NCBI GenBank assembly: GCA_945865635.1
Contig: CAMBEP010000030.1
Span: forward strand, 1-58,697
Length of the DNA: 58,697 nt
Source of the DNA: Candidatus Kuenenia stuttgartensis
GTDB taxonomy: Bacteria > Planctomycetota > Planctomycetia > Isosphaerales > Isosphaeraceae
Direction of reading: 5' to 3'
Every line of letters begins with the position of its first letter. Within the stretch, counting starts at the first letter, position 1. The notes beneath the pieces are model-generated. The model was not told where the DNA came from, made no database searches, and saw only the letters and a list, made by a program, of their open reading frames with translations. Below, piece by piece: positions 8,349 through 17,324 of the stretch. A program made the translations under genes and the position numbers.

Positions 8349-9164
8349 ATGACTCCCAACACCCCACTTCTAAGCCGGAAAATCGACTCCTTGCAAGTGG
8401 AAGTCTATCCTGATCGTGCCCGAATGGGCCTGGCTGCTGCCGAATTTGTCAGTCAGGCCATGCGACGACTTTCCGAGAAAAGATCTGCCAATGCTCAATT
8501 TTCCAATGAAACCCGCATGATCTTTGCCGCCGCACCAAGCCAGAACGAAATGCTCGGCGCACTTGTTGCAAATCCCGAACTTGACTGGTCTTGCGTGCGT
8601 GGGTTTCATATGGACGAATACCTCGGTCTCGCCGCCGATCATCCGGCCTCGTTCCGAAATTTCCTCCAAAAAAAATTGTTCAGCCAGGTCGGAATCACCC
8701 CCGACAAACTCCACCTGATCCCCGGCGAACGAACCGGGCGACCGCTTCTGGCCTGCCTCGCCTATGAGGAGCTTCTCCGTGAGTTTCCTGTCGATATCCT
8801 CTGCGCCGGAATTGGCGAAAATGGCCACCTCGCCTTTAACGATCCGCCTGTCGCCGATTTTCTCGACCCTGTAAAGATCAAAATCGTCAGGCTTGATCCC
8901 GCATGCCGCCAGCAACAAGTCAACGACGGCTGTTTTGGATCCATTCAAGATGTTCCTACACATGCTTTTACGCTCACCATTCCAGCCCTTCTGGCTGCCC
9001 CGGTGGCCTGCATCGTAGTGCCCGGGCCGCTCAAGCGAGACGCCGTCAGGGGGGCCCTCTTCGGGCCCATCGACGAATCATCCAATCCCGCCTCAGCACT
9101 TCGTCGTCATCCCGGGGCAAGGCTCTTTCTGGATCAAGATTCCGGCGCCGATCTGCTTGTTTAA
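8349..9164 (+). CDS. nagB: Glucosamine-6-phosphate deaminase-like protein
   Basis: NagB converts glucosamine-6-phosphate to fructose-6-phosphate and ammonia. The 271-residue protein has HMDEYLGL (Asp89) and the active-site signature GIGENGHLAFNDPP (about 154-167), followed by VNDGCFGSIQDVPTHAFTLT. Unlike E. coli NagB, the phosphate loop TGGTP is replaced by FAAAPSQNEML. That variant is common in a separate isomerase/deaminase subfamily, so the substrate might be a related amino sugar phosphate. It is divergent from the cytidylate-kinase-like gene and 35 bp upstream of an AGCS transporter, with which it may be cotranscribed. Confidence 0.85.
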   Translation: MTPNTPLLSRKIDSLQVEVYPDRARMGLAAAEFVSQAMRRLSEKRSANAQFSNETRMIFAAAPSQNEMLGALVANPELDWSCVRGFHMDEYLGLAADHPASFRNFLQKKLFSQVGITPDKLHLIPGERTGRPLLACLAYEELLREFPVDILCAGIGENGHLAFNDPPVADFLDPVKIKIVRLDPACRQQQVNDGCFGSIQDVPTHAFTLTIPALLAAPVACIVVPGPLKRDAVRGALFGPIDESSNPASALRRHPGARLFLDQDSGADLLV

Positions 9165-9199
9165 TCCATTCCTGAAAAAAAACTAGGAGCATACAGACC

Positions 9200-10924
9200 A
9201 TGCAGTGGATCGACCCGGTTGTGGAATTACTCTGGAGCACCCCCACATTCATCACTCTCCTGGCCTTGGGAGTCCTGTTCACCATCTGGACCAGGTTTAT
9301 CCAGTTCAGGGCCATAACCCACGGTGTCAGCGTGCTCGAGGGCCGCTATGACGACAAAAGCGACCCCGGGGCGATCAACCACTTCCAGGCCCTTTCCGCA
9401 GCACTTTCAGGCACCGTTGGTCTGGGCAATATCGGTGGGGTGGCGCTGGCCATCTCCATGGGTGGGCCGGGCGCTTTGTTCTGGATGTGGGTCACGGGCT
9501 TTCTGGGCATGGCCATCAAGGCGATGGAAGTCACCCTGGCCATGATCTATCGCGATATATCCGACCCCGACAACCCGCGTGGTGGAGCCATGTATGTTGT
9601 CACACGCGGGATCGGAGCCAACTCAGGCCCTTTGGTGCGCAATCTCGCAAAATTGCTCGCCAGCTTCTTCTGCATGACGGTTCTGCTCGCCACCATGACC
9701 GGTGGGAATATGTTCCAGTCTGCCAATGTGGCCATGATCACAACCCAGTATTTCGGCGTTCCCGGCATCGTCACCGGAATCATTCTGGCTGTGGCCACTG
9801 GAGTCGTGATTCTGGGCGGAATCCAAAGAATCGGCGAAGTGGCGGGCCGCTTGGTCCCCTTGATGTGTGGCTTATATCTGCTTTCGGGTTTGGCCGTGCT
9901 GGTCGTCAAGTCGGCAGATGTGCCAGCCTTGCTTGCTCTTGTCGTGCGAGAAGCCTTTTCGCCAACCACTGCCAAGGGCGCCTTTCTGGGGGCCACAACC
10001 TGGTTTGGCCTGACCACAGGCCTGCGCCGGGCCTTGTTTTCCAACGAGGCTGGGCAGGGCACCAGCCCCATGGCCCACTCCGCAGCAAAAACCCGCGAGC
10101 CTGTGCGTGAAGGAATTGTGGCGGGCCTGGAGCCATTTGTCGATACCTGCGTGGTCTGCACCCTGACGGCTTTGGTCATTTTGGTCACAGGCACCTGGAA
10201 TCGCGAATCAATCGGCGCCCTTGCCGGCGAAATTTCCATCGTCGGCGAAGGCCTTGAGGCTCGCGTTGAGGGGCCTCTTTCCGCCAGCGCATTGCCCGTG
10301 CTTCCTGGCGATGAACAATGGCTTCAGGGCCATGGCTTTTTCTTGGTCGGCGAACTGCCCGAGATTCAAGCCAATACTGGGACAAAATTTGTGAAGATCA
10401 AGGGCAAGCTGGTTGCCGCTGGGGATGGGTCGCTTTCAATCGCCTGGGAGAAGCCGCCGGCCGGCTCCAAAGTGCAAGCCGGGCAGGGGGTCCATCGCGA
10501 CCTCCTGGGCGCAGCCCTCACAGGCCTGGCCTACGACCGCGCCATTCCCGGCCTGGGCAAGTACATGGTGACCATCGTCTGCTGGATGTTCGCTTATTCC
10601 ACCCTGATCTCGTGGTGTTTCTATGGCGAAACCGCCAGCGTCTTCCTGCTTGGCAAATGGTCGGTCATGCCCTATCGGCTGGTCTACTGTCTGGCCACGG
10701 CCGCTATTACACTTCCGGGAATGATCGAAACCGAAAAAGATCTGGGCAATCTCTCAGATCTCGGGTCAGGCTTCATGCTGGTCGCCAATGTGCCGATCAT
10801 TCTCTTCATGGCCCCCAAGGCCATCGCGGCAATTCGCGAATACCTTCGAAAGCTCGACAGCGGCGCATTCGGGCCGGGACAACTTCCAAAATCCGTAGCC
10901 GATGTGGTCGAGGATCGCGGCTGA
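9200..10924 (+). CDS. Alanine/glycine:cation symporter (AGCS family)
   Basis: A polytopic inner-membrane carrier that imports alanine or glycine with Na+ or H+. Family signatures are GNIGGVALAISMGGPGALFWMW (GTVGLGNIGGVA at about 73-84), NPRGGAMYV and RALFSNEAGQGTSPMAHSAA. The length of 574 exceeds the usual 450-490 because a hydrophilic block of roughly 90 residues (about 340-430, beginning EISIVGEGLEARVEG) interrupts the membrane region. AGGAG lies 11 nt before the ATG. It follows nagB by 35 bp. A neighbouring APC permease suggests a small amino-acid uptake region. Confidence 0.92.
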   Translation: MQWIDPVVELLWSTPTFITLLALGVLFTIWTRFIQFRAITHGVSVLEGRYDDKSDPGAINHFQALSAALSGTVGLGNIGGVALAISMGGPGALFWMWVTGFLGMAIKAMEVTLAMIYRDISDPDNPRGGAMYVVTRGIGANSGPLVRNLAKLLASFFCMTVLLATMTGGNMFQSANVAMITTQYFGVPGIVTGIILAVATGVVILGGIQRIGEVAGRLVPLMCGLYLLSGLAVLVVKSADVPALLALVVREAFSPTTAKGAFLGATTWFGLTTGLRRALFSNEAGQGTSPMAHSAAKTREPVREGIVAGLEPFVDTCVVCTLTALVILVTGTWNRESIGALAGEISIVGEGLEARVEGPLSASALPVLPGDEQWLQGHGFFLVGELPEIQANTGTKFVKIKGKLVAAGDGSLSIAWEKPPAGSKVQAGQGVHRDLLGAALTGLAYDRAIPGLGKYMVTIVCWMFAYSTLISWCFYGETASVFLLGKWSVMPYRLVYCLATAAITLPGMIETEKDLGNLSDLGSGFMLVANVPIILFMAPKAIAAIREYLRKLDSGAFGPGQLPKSVADVVEDRG

Positions 10925-11157
10925 CCCCAAGCAATTCCTGCATCCTGATTTCAATTTCCTGATTCTGAACGAAATAAACCGGCCCATGCATGGTTTTTCC
11001 GTCTGAATCTGCTGGAAAGTTGACTGCCAATTGGCTAGCATAACCCTATCTGTTTGAAAGATCAGGCATAACGACGCCTTCGTGTGCCTTTCTACCATCC
11101 CATCATGGCTCTTGAAACCTGAGCCATTCATCGAAAAAAAAAGGAGCTCTCAGCGCA

Positions 11158-12681
11158 ATGAAATTCGAAGACCAGATCTGGCAGAAAAAATCGTTGGGCA
11201 GGTTGCTTCATGAAGCCGAAGGCGACAATCGCCTGAAACGAATTCTGGGGCCTGTCGGGCTGACCAGTCTTGGTGTCGGGGCCATTATCGGGACCGGGAT
11301 CTTTGTCTTGATCGGCAAGGCCGCTCACGATCAGGCCGGCCCGGCTGTGATGCTTTCGTTTGTTGTCGCCGGCTTGGCCTGCACCTTCGCTGGACTTTGC
11401 TATGCGGAATTCGCCTCAATGGCCCCTGTGGCCGGCTCTGCATATACCTATGCCTATGCCACTCTTGGCGAGCTTTTTGCCTGGATCATCGGCTGGGACC
11501 TCGTTCTAGAATATGCGGTCTCCAGCTCAGCCGTGGCGGTCGGGTGGTCGAAATATTTCAACGAGCTCTTGAAACTGGTCACGGGCGGCTATGTGAAAAT
11601 TCCGGAATTTCTCAATAATGCCCCCCTCGATTACGACCCGGCTCTTGGCCGAATTATCGCCACCGGGGCTTGGCTCGACCTGCCTGCCATGTTCATCACC
11701 GCAGCCATCACCACCATACTCGTCATCGGTATCAAAGAATCAGCACGATTCAATAACATCATGGTCGCCATCAAGCTGGCCGTGGTTATGTTTGTCATCA
11801 TTGTCGGCTCATTCTACATCGACACCGCCAACTGGACCCCATTCGCCCCATTTGGCTACACCGGCATCAGCTTCTTCGGCGAAACCCTGTTTGGCCAGAC
11901 CGATGCAGGCGGCAAGCCTCTCGGCATGCTCTCGGCATCGGCCATCATCTTCTTTGCCTATATCGGTTTCGACTCGGTTTCAACACACGCTGAAGAAGCC
12001 AAAAACCCGAAGCGTGATGTTCCAATTGCCATCGTAACCTCGCTACTGGTCTGCACATTCCTCTATATCGCCGTGGCCGCCGTGCTCACAGGCATGATCC
12101 CTTACCAGCAGATCAAGATCAACGCGCCCGTCTCCGACGCCTTCGCCCAAAAGGGTATCAAGTGGGCCGAGTTCCTGATCGCTTTCGGTGCCCTCACAGG
12201 CATCACCTCCGTTCTGCTCGTCACCATGCTCAGCCAGCCGCGGGTCCTGCTGGCCATGGCTCGCGATGGGCTCCTTCCCGACTCGTTCTTCGGAGCCATT
12301 CATGAAAAATTCCGAACCCCTTACAAAAGCACCATCCTGACCGGCTGCTTCGTGGCTCTGCTTTCCGGGTTCTTGCCCCTGCGGATCCTCTCAGAACTGG
12401 TTTCGATTGGGACACTCATGGCCTTCGTGATTGTCTGCGTAGCGGTTTTGATCATGCGTCAAACCAATCCCACCGCCGAGCGACCCTTCAAGGCACCTTT
12501 CTATCCGTTCGTACCACTGGCCGGTATCGGAATCTGCGGCCTGCTCATGTTCAGCCTGCCCAGTGAAAACTGGCTCCGACTCTTCGTCTGGCTTGGCCTC
12601 GGTTTTATCATTTACTTCGTCTATGGCCGACACCACAGCCATATGGCCAAAGAAAAAGACGGCACACGGGTTCCAGAATGA
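11158..12681 (+). CDS. APC-family amino acid permease (cationic amino acid transporter type)
   Basis: The 507-residue permease has about 12 membrane segments. GVGAIIGTGIFVLIG (about 39-53) is the helix-1 substrate-binding signature of the APC superfamily. FAYIGFDSVSTHAEEAKNPKRDVP is the helix-6 signature, and the YfnA/CAT subgroup is the closest by eye. Likely substrates are amino acids, perhaps cationic or branched ones, and this is inferred. A run of A followed by AAGGAG is found about 13 nt before the ATG. It ends at a very strong hairpin terminator shared with the convergent glgB. Confidence 0.92.
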   Translation: MKFEDQIWQKKSLGRLLHEAEGDNRLKRILGPVGLTSLGVGAIIGTGIFVLIGKAAHDQAGPAVMLSFVVAGLACTFAGLCYAEFASMAPVAGSAYTYAYATLGELFAWIIGWDLVLEYAVSSSAVAVGWSKYFNELLKLVTGGYVKIPEFLNNAPLDYDPALGRIIATGAWLDLPAMFITAAITTILVIGIKESARFNNIMVAIKLAVVMFVIIVGSFYIDTANWTPFAPFGYTGISFFGETLFGQTDAGGKPLGMLSASAIIFFAYIGFDSVSTHAEEAKNPKRDVPIAIVTSLLVCTFLYIAVAAVLTGMIPYQQIKINAPVSDAFAQKGIKWAEFLIAFGALTGITSVLLVTMLSQPRVLLAMARDGLLPDSFFGAIHEKFRTPYKSTILTGCFVALLSGFLPLRILSELVSIGTLMAFVIVCVAVLIMRQTNPTAERPFKAPFYPFVPLAGIGICGLLMFSLPSENWLRLFVWLGLGFIIYFVYGRHHSHMAKEKDGTRVPE

Positions 12682-12724
12682 TCCCAGGGGCTTTTGCTGT
12701 CATTGAAGTCATTTGAAACAATAG

Positions 12725-12775
12725 GAAATGCCATGAGGTCAATCTCATGGCATTTCTGATTGCAATTTTTGCCGA
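12725..12775 (+). terminator. Strong hairpin terminator after the APC permease
   Basis: GAAATGCCATGAG (12725-12737) and CTCATGGCATTTC (12744-12756) form a perfect 13-bp stem with a 6-nt loop. A T-rich stretch (ATTTTTG, about 12765-12771) follows. It lies between the convergent permease and glgB and may serve both strands. Confidence 0.75.
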
Positions 12776-12842
12776 ATCTGAGCAGAGCCCGCAGATTACA
12801 ACTTCCTGGATAATGTGCTCTGGAATTCTTTTTTTTCGGATT

Positions 12843-15068
12843 TTATCCGTTCGAATCAAGTTCTCCGTGTCTCAGATAAATGGCAGACATGGGCGGCAAG
12901 GTCAGTTCCATATGATATGGCTTGCCACCCCAACTGGCAGAAATGGTCCGCACCAGCCCTTGATTGCCCAGGTTTGAGCCGCCGTAATGGCTGCTGTCGG
13001 TGTTGAGTATCTCTCTGTAGACACCAGGTTTTGAAACCCCGATACGATAATTGTGCCGAGGCAGGGGGGTGAAATTACAGACACAGACAACGTCGTTGAT
13101 TCCAGATTCCTGACGGCGTGCAAATGCAATCACCGAATTCTCGGAATCGTTCAGCGCCAGCCACTCAAATCCTGACCAATGAAAATCAACCCGGTGCATG
13201 GCCGGTTCGCTCTTGTACAAGGCATTCAAATCGTCAACCAGTTTCAATACGCCTTGATGGTCTGGCCATTGCAGCAGGTGCCAGTCCAGAGAGCTATCGG
13301 AATTCCACTCGATCCACTGCCCGATTTCCGCACCCATGAAAAGCAGCTTTTTACCTGGGTGGGCATATTGATAGGCAAACAGGGTGCGCAGGCCTGCAAA
13401 CTGCCGCCAGGCATCGCCCGGCATTTTTGAGAGCAGCGATTTCTTGCCATGCACTACCTCGTCATGGGAAAGCGGCAACAGAAAGTTTTCAGAAAAGGCA
13501 TAATAAATGCTGAATGTCAGCATGTTTTGATGGTATTTGCGATGTATCGGGTCAAGCGTATTATATCTCAGGGCGTCGTTCATCCAGCCCATATTCCATT
13601 TCATTGAGAAGCCCAGACCGCCAAGATAGGTCGGGCGGCTTACCCCCGAATAACTGGTGGATTCCTCCGCAATTGTCAAAATTCCCGGATGAACCCTGTG
13701 GCAGGTTTCATTCAGCTTTTTAAGGAAATCTATGGCTTCCAGATTTTCATTGCCACCATACCGGTTGGGCACCCATTCGCCTTTATTTCGCGAATAATCC
13801 AGGTAGAGCATGGAGGCAACGGCATCTACCCGCAGGCCATCGATATGAAACATGTCGAGCCAGAAGAGGGCATTTGAAATCAGGAAGTTGCGCACCTCAG
13901 GGCGGCCAAAATCAAAGATTTTCGTGCCCCAGTCCTTGTGCTCGCCAAGCCGAGGGTCGGCATGCTCATATAATGCGGTTCCGTCGAATTCAGCCAGTGC
14001 CCAGGCATCACGCGGGAAGTGGGCGGGAACCCAGTCCAGAATCACTCCCAAACCGGCCTTATGGCATAGATTAATAAAAAATGCAAATTCCTGAGGTGTC
14101 CCGAATCGGCTTGTCGGAGCAAAATAACCTGTCGGCTGATACCCCCAACTGGCATCCAGCGGGTGCTCGTGTACCGGCATTAATTCAATATGCGTGAAGC
14201 CGCGTTCCAGAACATAGGGAATGAGTTCCTCTGCAAGTTCGCAATATGTTAAAAACCGATGGCTTTCCTCATGCTTCAATCGCCAGCTACCCAAATGCAC
14301 TTCATAGATCGAAATCGGCTGGTCCAGACCCTGACGGGCTTTCCGATTTTCCATCCAGTGCGTGTCTGTCCATTGGATCGTCGATAAATCGGCAACAATT
14401 GAAGCCGTCTGTGGCCGCACCTGAGCCTGAAATGCAACCGGATCGGCTTTGACCAGAATCTTGTCGTCGCGGGTCCTGATTTCATATTTGTAATGCTCGC
14501 CCGCTTGCAGACCCGGCAGGAATATCTCCCAGACTCCGCTTTGCTCGCGCACCCGCATGGGGTTCTGGCGACCATCCCACTGATTGAAATCTCCAACAAC
14601 ACTCACCCGCTGGGCATTCGGCGCCCAAACGGCAAAGACCACACCATTGACCCCCTGATGATTCACCAAGTGGGCGCCCAGCTTGTCGTAAAGCTTTTCA
14701 TGCGTACCCTCACGCACCAGATGAAAATCCAAAGGGCCCAGCACAGGCTCAAACTGGTACGGATCAAGATGCTCCCATAGATGCCCGTCAGCATTCTCAA
14801 TCTGATAACTGTAAGGAAATTCAGGGCGGGTCTTCAAGCCGATTTCAAAGAAGCCTGTGTCGCCTATTTTCCCAAGTTCCGTCGGGCCAGCATCTTCGGA
14901 AACCAGCCAGACCCTTTTGGCCGTGGGCATCAAGGCACGCACCACCCACTTGCACTGGAGCGGATTCTCGCCAAGTTCGTGAAGCCCAAGTATCGAAAAC
15001 GGATCCCAATGCCGAGCCTGAATGATCTGTTCCATCGCCTCGGTGTCGGTCAAAATTGGCTTGGTCAT
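12843..15068 (-). CDS. glgB: 1,4-alpha-glucan branching enzyme (GH13)
   Basis: GlgB makes alpha-1,6 branches in glycogen. The 741-residue protein has the usual order: an N-terminal domain (HWDPFSILGLHELG, about 18-31), a CBM48 domain (VVGDFNQWDGRQNPM), the GH13 barrel and a C-terminal beta domain. The nucleophile Asp415 is in GLRVDAVASML, the acid/base Glu468 in TIAEEST, and the transition-state Asp in LPLSHDEVVHG. These positions are offset by 10 from E. coli D405 and E458. A GTG at 15128 would add 20 residues without homology, so the ATG at 15068 is preferred. No other glycogen gene lies nearby. Confidence 0.96.
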   Translation of the reverse strand: MTKPILTDTEAMEQIIQARHWDPFSILGLHELGENPLQCKWVVRALMPTAKRVWLVSEDAGPTELGKIGDTGFFEIGLKTRPEFPYSYQIENADGHLWEHLDPYQFEPVLGPLDFHLVREGTHEKLYDKLGAHLVNHQGVNGVVFAVWAPNAQRVSVVGDFNQWDGRQNPMRVREQSGVWEIFLPGLQAGEHYKYEIRTRDDKILVKADPVAFQAQVRPQTASIVADLSTIQWTDTHWMENRKARQGLDQPISIYEVHLGSWRLKHEESHRFLTYCELAEELIPYVLERGFTHIELMPVHEHPLDASWGYQPTGYFAPTSRFGTPQEFAFFINLCHKAGLGVILDWVPAHFPRDAWALAEFDGTALYEHADPRLGEHKDWGTKIFDFGRPEVRNFLISNALFWLDMFHIDGLRVDAVASMLYLDYSRNKGEWVPNRYGGNENLEAIDFLKKLNETCHRVHPGILTIAEESTSYSGVSRPTYLGGLGFSMKWNMGWMNDALRYNTLDPIHRKYHQNMLTFSIYYAFSENFLLPLSHDEVVHGKKSLLSKMPGDAWRQFAGLRTLFAYQYAHPGKKLLFMGAEIGQWIEWNSDSSLDWHLLQWPDHQGVLKLVDDLNALYKSEPAMHRVDFHWSGFEWLALNDSENSVIAFARRQESGINDVVCVCNFTPLPRHNYRIGVSKPGVYREILNTDSSHYGGSNLGNQGLVRTISASWGGKPYHMELTLPPMSAIYLRHGELDSNG

Positions 15069-15575
15069 TTGGGGCCCATCGCAAGAAGCATCAAGAGATT
15101 TCTCGGACCAGAAAACGATCCGGATCACTAAAATCCATCCGCCTGTAGTTTACACTTTTCTAGAGGGCTTTTGGGAAAAAAACGGCCCGCTACCCAATTT
15201 CTGAACCCACCATCATTCTCGCCCCTCCTCAGCACATTAAGCTCACTAGCATGGCTGCCACGCCCCCCGTGACAGGCCTTGTATTTCAACAACTCTAGCG
15301 GGAATCCGTGAATCCGTTTTTTTGGAGAAATCCGATCATTGCCAAAGCCAGCCAATGTTTTTGTTTTTTAGGGGCCAATGAAAAATTAATCCCCCACTTG
15401 GATTTGCCTTAACCCGTTTGTCAACGTAAACTACTCACCAGCCACCTTCCGAATCAAGACAGAAACCTCGGCCGCTTTTCGGAAGAGTGAACCGGACTTT
15501 TTCTTCTCACTCATCCCCCCCCGAACATCAAACCGAGCTTGGTTTTCATTTACCCAGAGAGCTTCAAAAACCGCC
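15069..15575. other. Divergent intergenic region between glgB and the acyl ligase
   Basis: About 500 bp separates the divergent starts. It holds AT-rich stretches and several T- and A-runs (for example 15319-15323 and 15355-15369) that could contain promoters for both genes. I find no RNA gene, repeat or convincing ORF. Confidence 0.5.
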
Positions 15576-17207
15576 ATGCCGACGATATCCGACAAGCCCG
15601 ATGTAGCAATCCCCCCGCTGCCCAAAACCTGGACAAGCCTCGGTCGGGCCTTTCTTGACATGCATGGCAAGATGGGCAAAATGCCCTGCCTCGTCGATAG
15701 CTCGGGTGCCAAGCTTGATTACCGCGAAACCTTGCTCCGCACCATGGTCCTGGCGCGAGCACTCAAGCGCGAGCTGGGCGACGAAAAATATATCGGAATC
15801 TACCTGCCTCCGTGCGTTCCGGCAGCCATTGTAAACTTTGCCGTTACCCTGCTGGGCAAGGTACCAGTCAACCTCAATTACACCATCGGCAAAGAAGTCC
15901 TCGATTCGTGCATCAAGCTGGCGGAAATCAAGACAACCATCACTTCCGACAAAGCACTTCTGAAATTTCCTGCCAAGCCCGAAGGTCGCCTGATCTCTCT
16001 CGAAAAACTGCCGGCCCGAATCACCAAGTCGGATAAGGGAATCGGCTTTTTCCTGGCCCGATTTGCCCCCATGTGGCTCAGAAGCCTGATGCTGCCAGGC
16101 CTGCGCAACGAAAAGCCCGGAAATATCGCAACCGTCATCTTCACCAGCGGCTCGACCGGCATCCCCAAGGGGGTTGTTCTGACTCATCACAACATCCTTT
16201 CCAACATCTGGGGGGTCGAGTCGCACCTGGGGCTCGAAAAAGATACCGGAATGCTCGGAATTCTGCCGTTCTTCCACTCCTTCGGCTTCACGGTCACACT
16301 CTGGGCCGTCCAGATACTGGGCAAGATGGTCGCCCTGCATCACAACCCCCTCGAATCGCGCACAATCGGCAAACTGCTCGAACAAAACCCGGTCAGCCTA
16401 CTGGTGGCCACCCCTACCTTTATGGGCAATTACATTCAGAGAATCGAGAAAAAGCAGTTCCTGAATGTCCGTCGGGTCCTTTTGGGTGCAGAAAAATTGC
16501 CTCAGGATCTCTCGGACACAATCTATTCCATTCTCAATATCAAAGCCATTGAAGGCTATGGCTGCACAGAGCTATCGCCCGTAGTCTCCCTGAATGTCGA
16601 TCACCCCCTGACCAAGGGCAATGGCCAACAGGTCGAAGGCATGCGCAGCGGCAGCGTCGGCCGCCCAATCCCCGGGTCGGCCTCAAAAACCGTGGACCCC
16701 GAAACCGGTGCCGACCTGCCGCCCGGTGAGATCGGCCTTCTGGCCTTCAAGGGCCCGAATGTCATGCAAGGCTATCTCCACAACGACAAGGCAACCGCTG
16801 AATCCATCAAAGATGGTTGGTACATCACAGGCGATATTGGCCGGATTGATGAAGATGGCTTTATCTTTATCACCGACCGCCTGGCCCGATTCGCAAAAAT
16901 TGGCGGCGAAATGGTCCCCATGAAGGGCGTCGAAGACGCCATCAGAACCATCTGCGAATTGCCCCCAAATAGTGTGGCTGTCGTGAAACTGCCCGATAAA
17001 ACGCGCGGCGAACGCATTGTGGTCGTGCATGTGCCCATCCCGATGTTGCCTCGCGATGTGGTCGAGAAACTCAACCAATCCACCATGCCCAAACTTTGGA
17101 TTCCCGACAGCCGAAGCTTCATCCAGGTCGAGACCATCCCGATCCTGGGAAGCGGCAAGACCGACTACAAGGGAATCGAGAAAATCGCCGAAGACGCCAC
17201 TGTCTAA
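15576..17207 (+). CDS. AMP-dependent acyl-CoA/acyl-ACP synthetase
   Basis: The 543-residue member of the ANL superfamily activates a carboxylate, probably a fatty acid, as an acyl-adenylate and then transfers it to CoA or ACP. Motifs are the P-loop FTSGSTGIPKGV (about 189-200), YGCTELSP (about 327), TGDIGRIDEDGF (about 418), the hinge KIGGEMVPMKGVE (about 440) and the C-terminal catalytic lysine in GSGKTDYKGI (about 528). Similarity by eye is to the synthetase half of Aas (acyl-ACP synthetase/2-acyl-GPE acyltransferase), but no acyltransferase domain is fused. It is divergent from glgB and followed by a terminator. Confidence 0.88.
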   Translation: MPTISDKPDVAIPPLPKTWTSLGRAFLDMHGKMGKMPCLVDSSGAKLDYRETLLRTMVLARALKRELGDEKYIGIYLPPCVPAAIVNFAVTLLGKVPVNLNYTIGKEVLDSCIKLAEIKTTITSDKALLKFPAKPEGRLISLEKLPARITKSDKGIGFFLARFAPMWLRSLMLPGLRNEKPGNIATVIFTSGSTGIPKGVVLTHHNILSNIWGVESHLGLEKDTGMLGILPFFHSFGFTVTLWAVQILGKMVALHHNPLESRTIGKLLEQNPVSLLVATPTFMGNYIQRIEKKQFLNVRRVLLGAEKLPQDLSDTIYSILNIKAIEGYGCTELSPVVSLNVDHPLTKGNGQQVEGMRSGSVGRPIPGSASKTVDPETGADLPPGEIGLLAFKGPNVMQGYLHNDKATAESIKDGWYITGDIGRIDEDGFIFITDRLARFAKIGGEMVPMKGVEDAIRTICELPPNSVAVVKLPDKTRGERIVVVHVPIPMLPRDVVEKLNQSTMPKLWIPDSRSFIQVETIPILGSGKTDYKGIEKIAEDATV

Positions 17208-17255
17208 CGCTTTTGCTTAAAGCTTGCCCCAAATTGTCCGTCCAGAAAAAAACAA

Positions 17256-17296
17256 AATCCGCACCACGCGACGACCTGTCTCGTGGTGCGGAATTG
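17256..17296 (+). terminator. Terminator after the acyl ligase
   Basis: CCGCACCACG pairs with CGTGGTGCGG around a loop of about 14 nt, followed by AATTGCTTTT. It sits between convergent genes and could also act for the minus-strand oxidoreductase. Confidence 0.65.
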
Positions 17297-17324
17297 CTTT
17301 TGACCATCAAGCCGGCTCTAAAAA

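Noticed and set aside
15129..15355. A 75-residue minus-strand open frame upstream of glgB
   Set aside because: It has no ribosome-binding site, no homology that I recognise, and a low-complexity look typical of random frames.
15564..16385. A 273-residue open frame on the minus strand
   Set aside because: It is antisense to the acyl ligase gene and lacks motifs.
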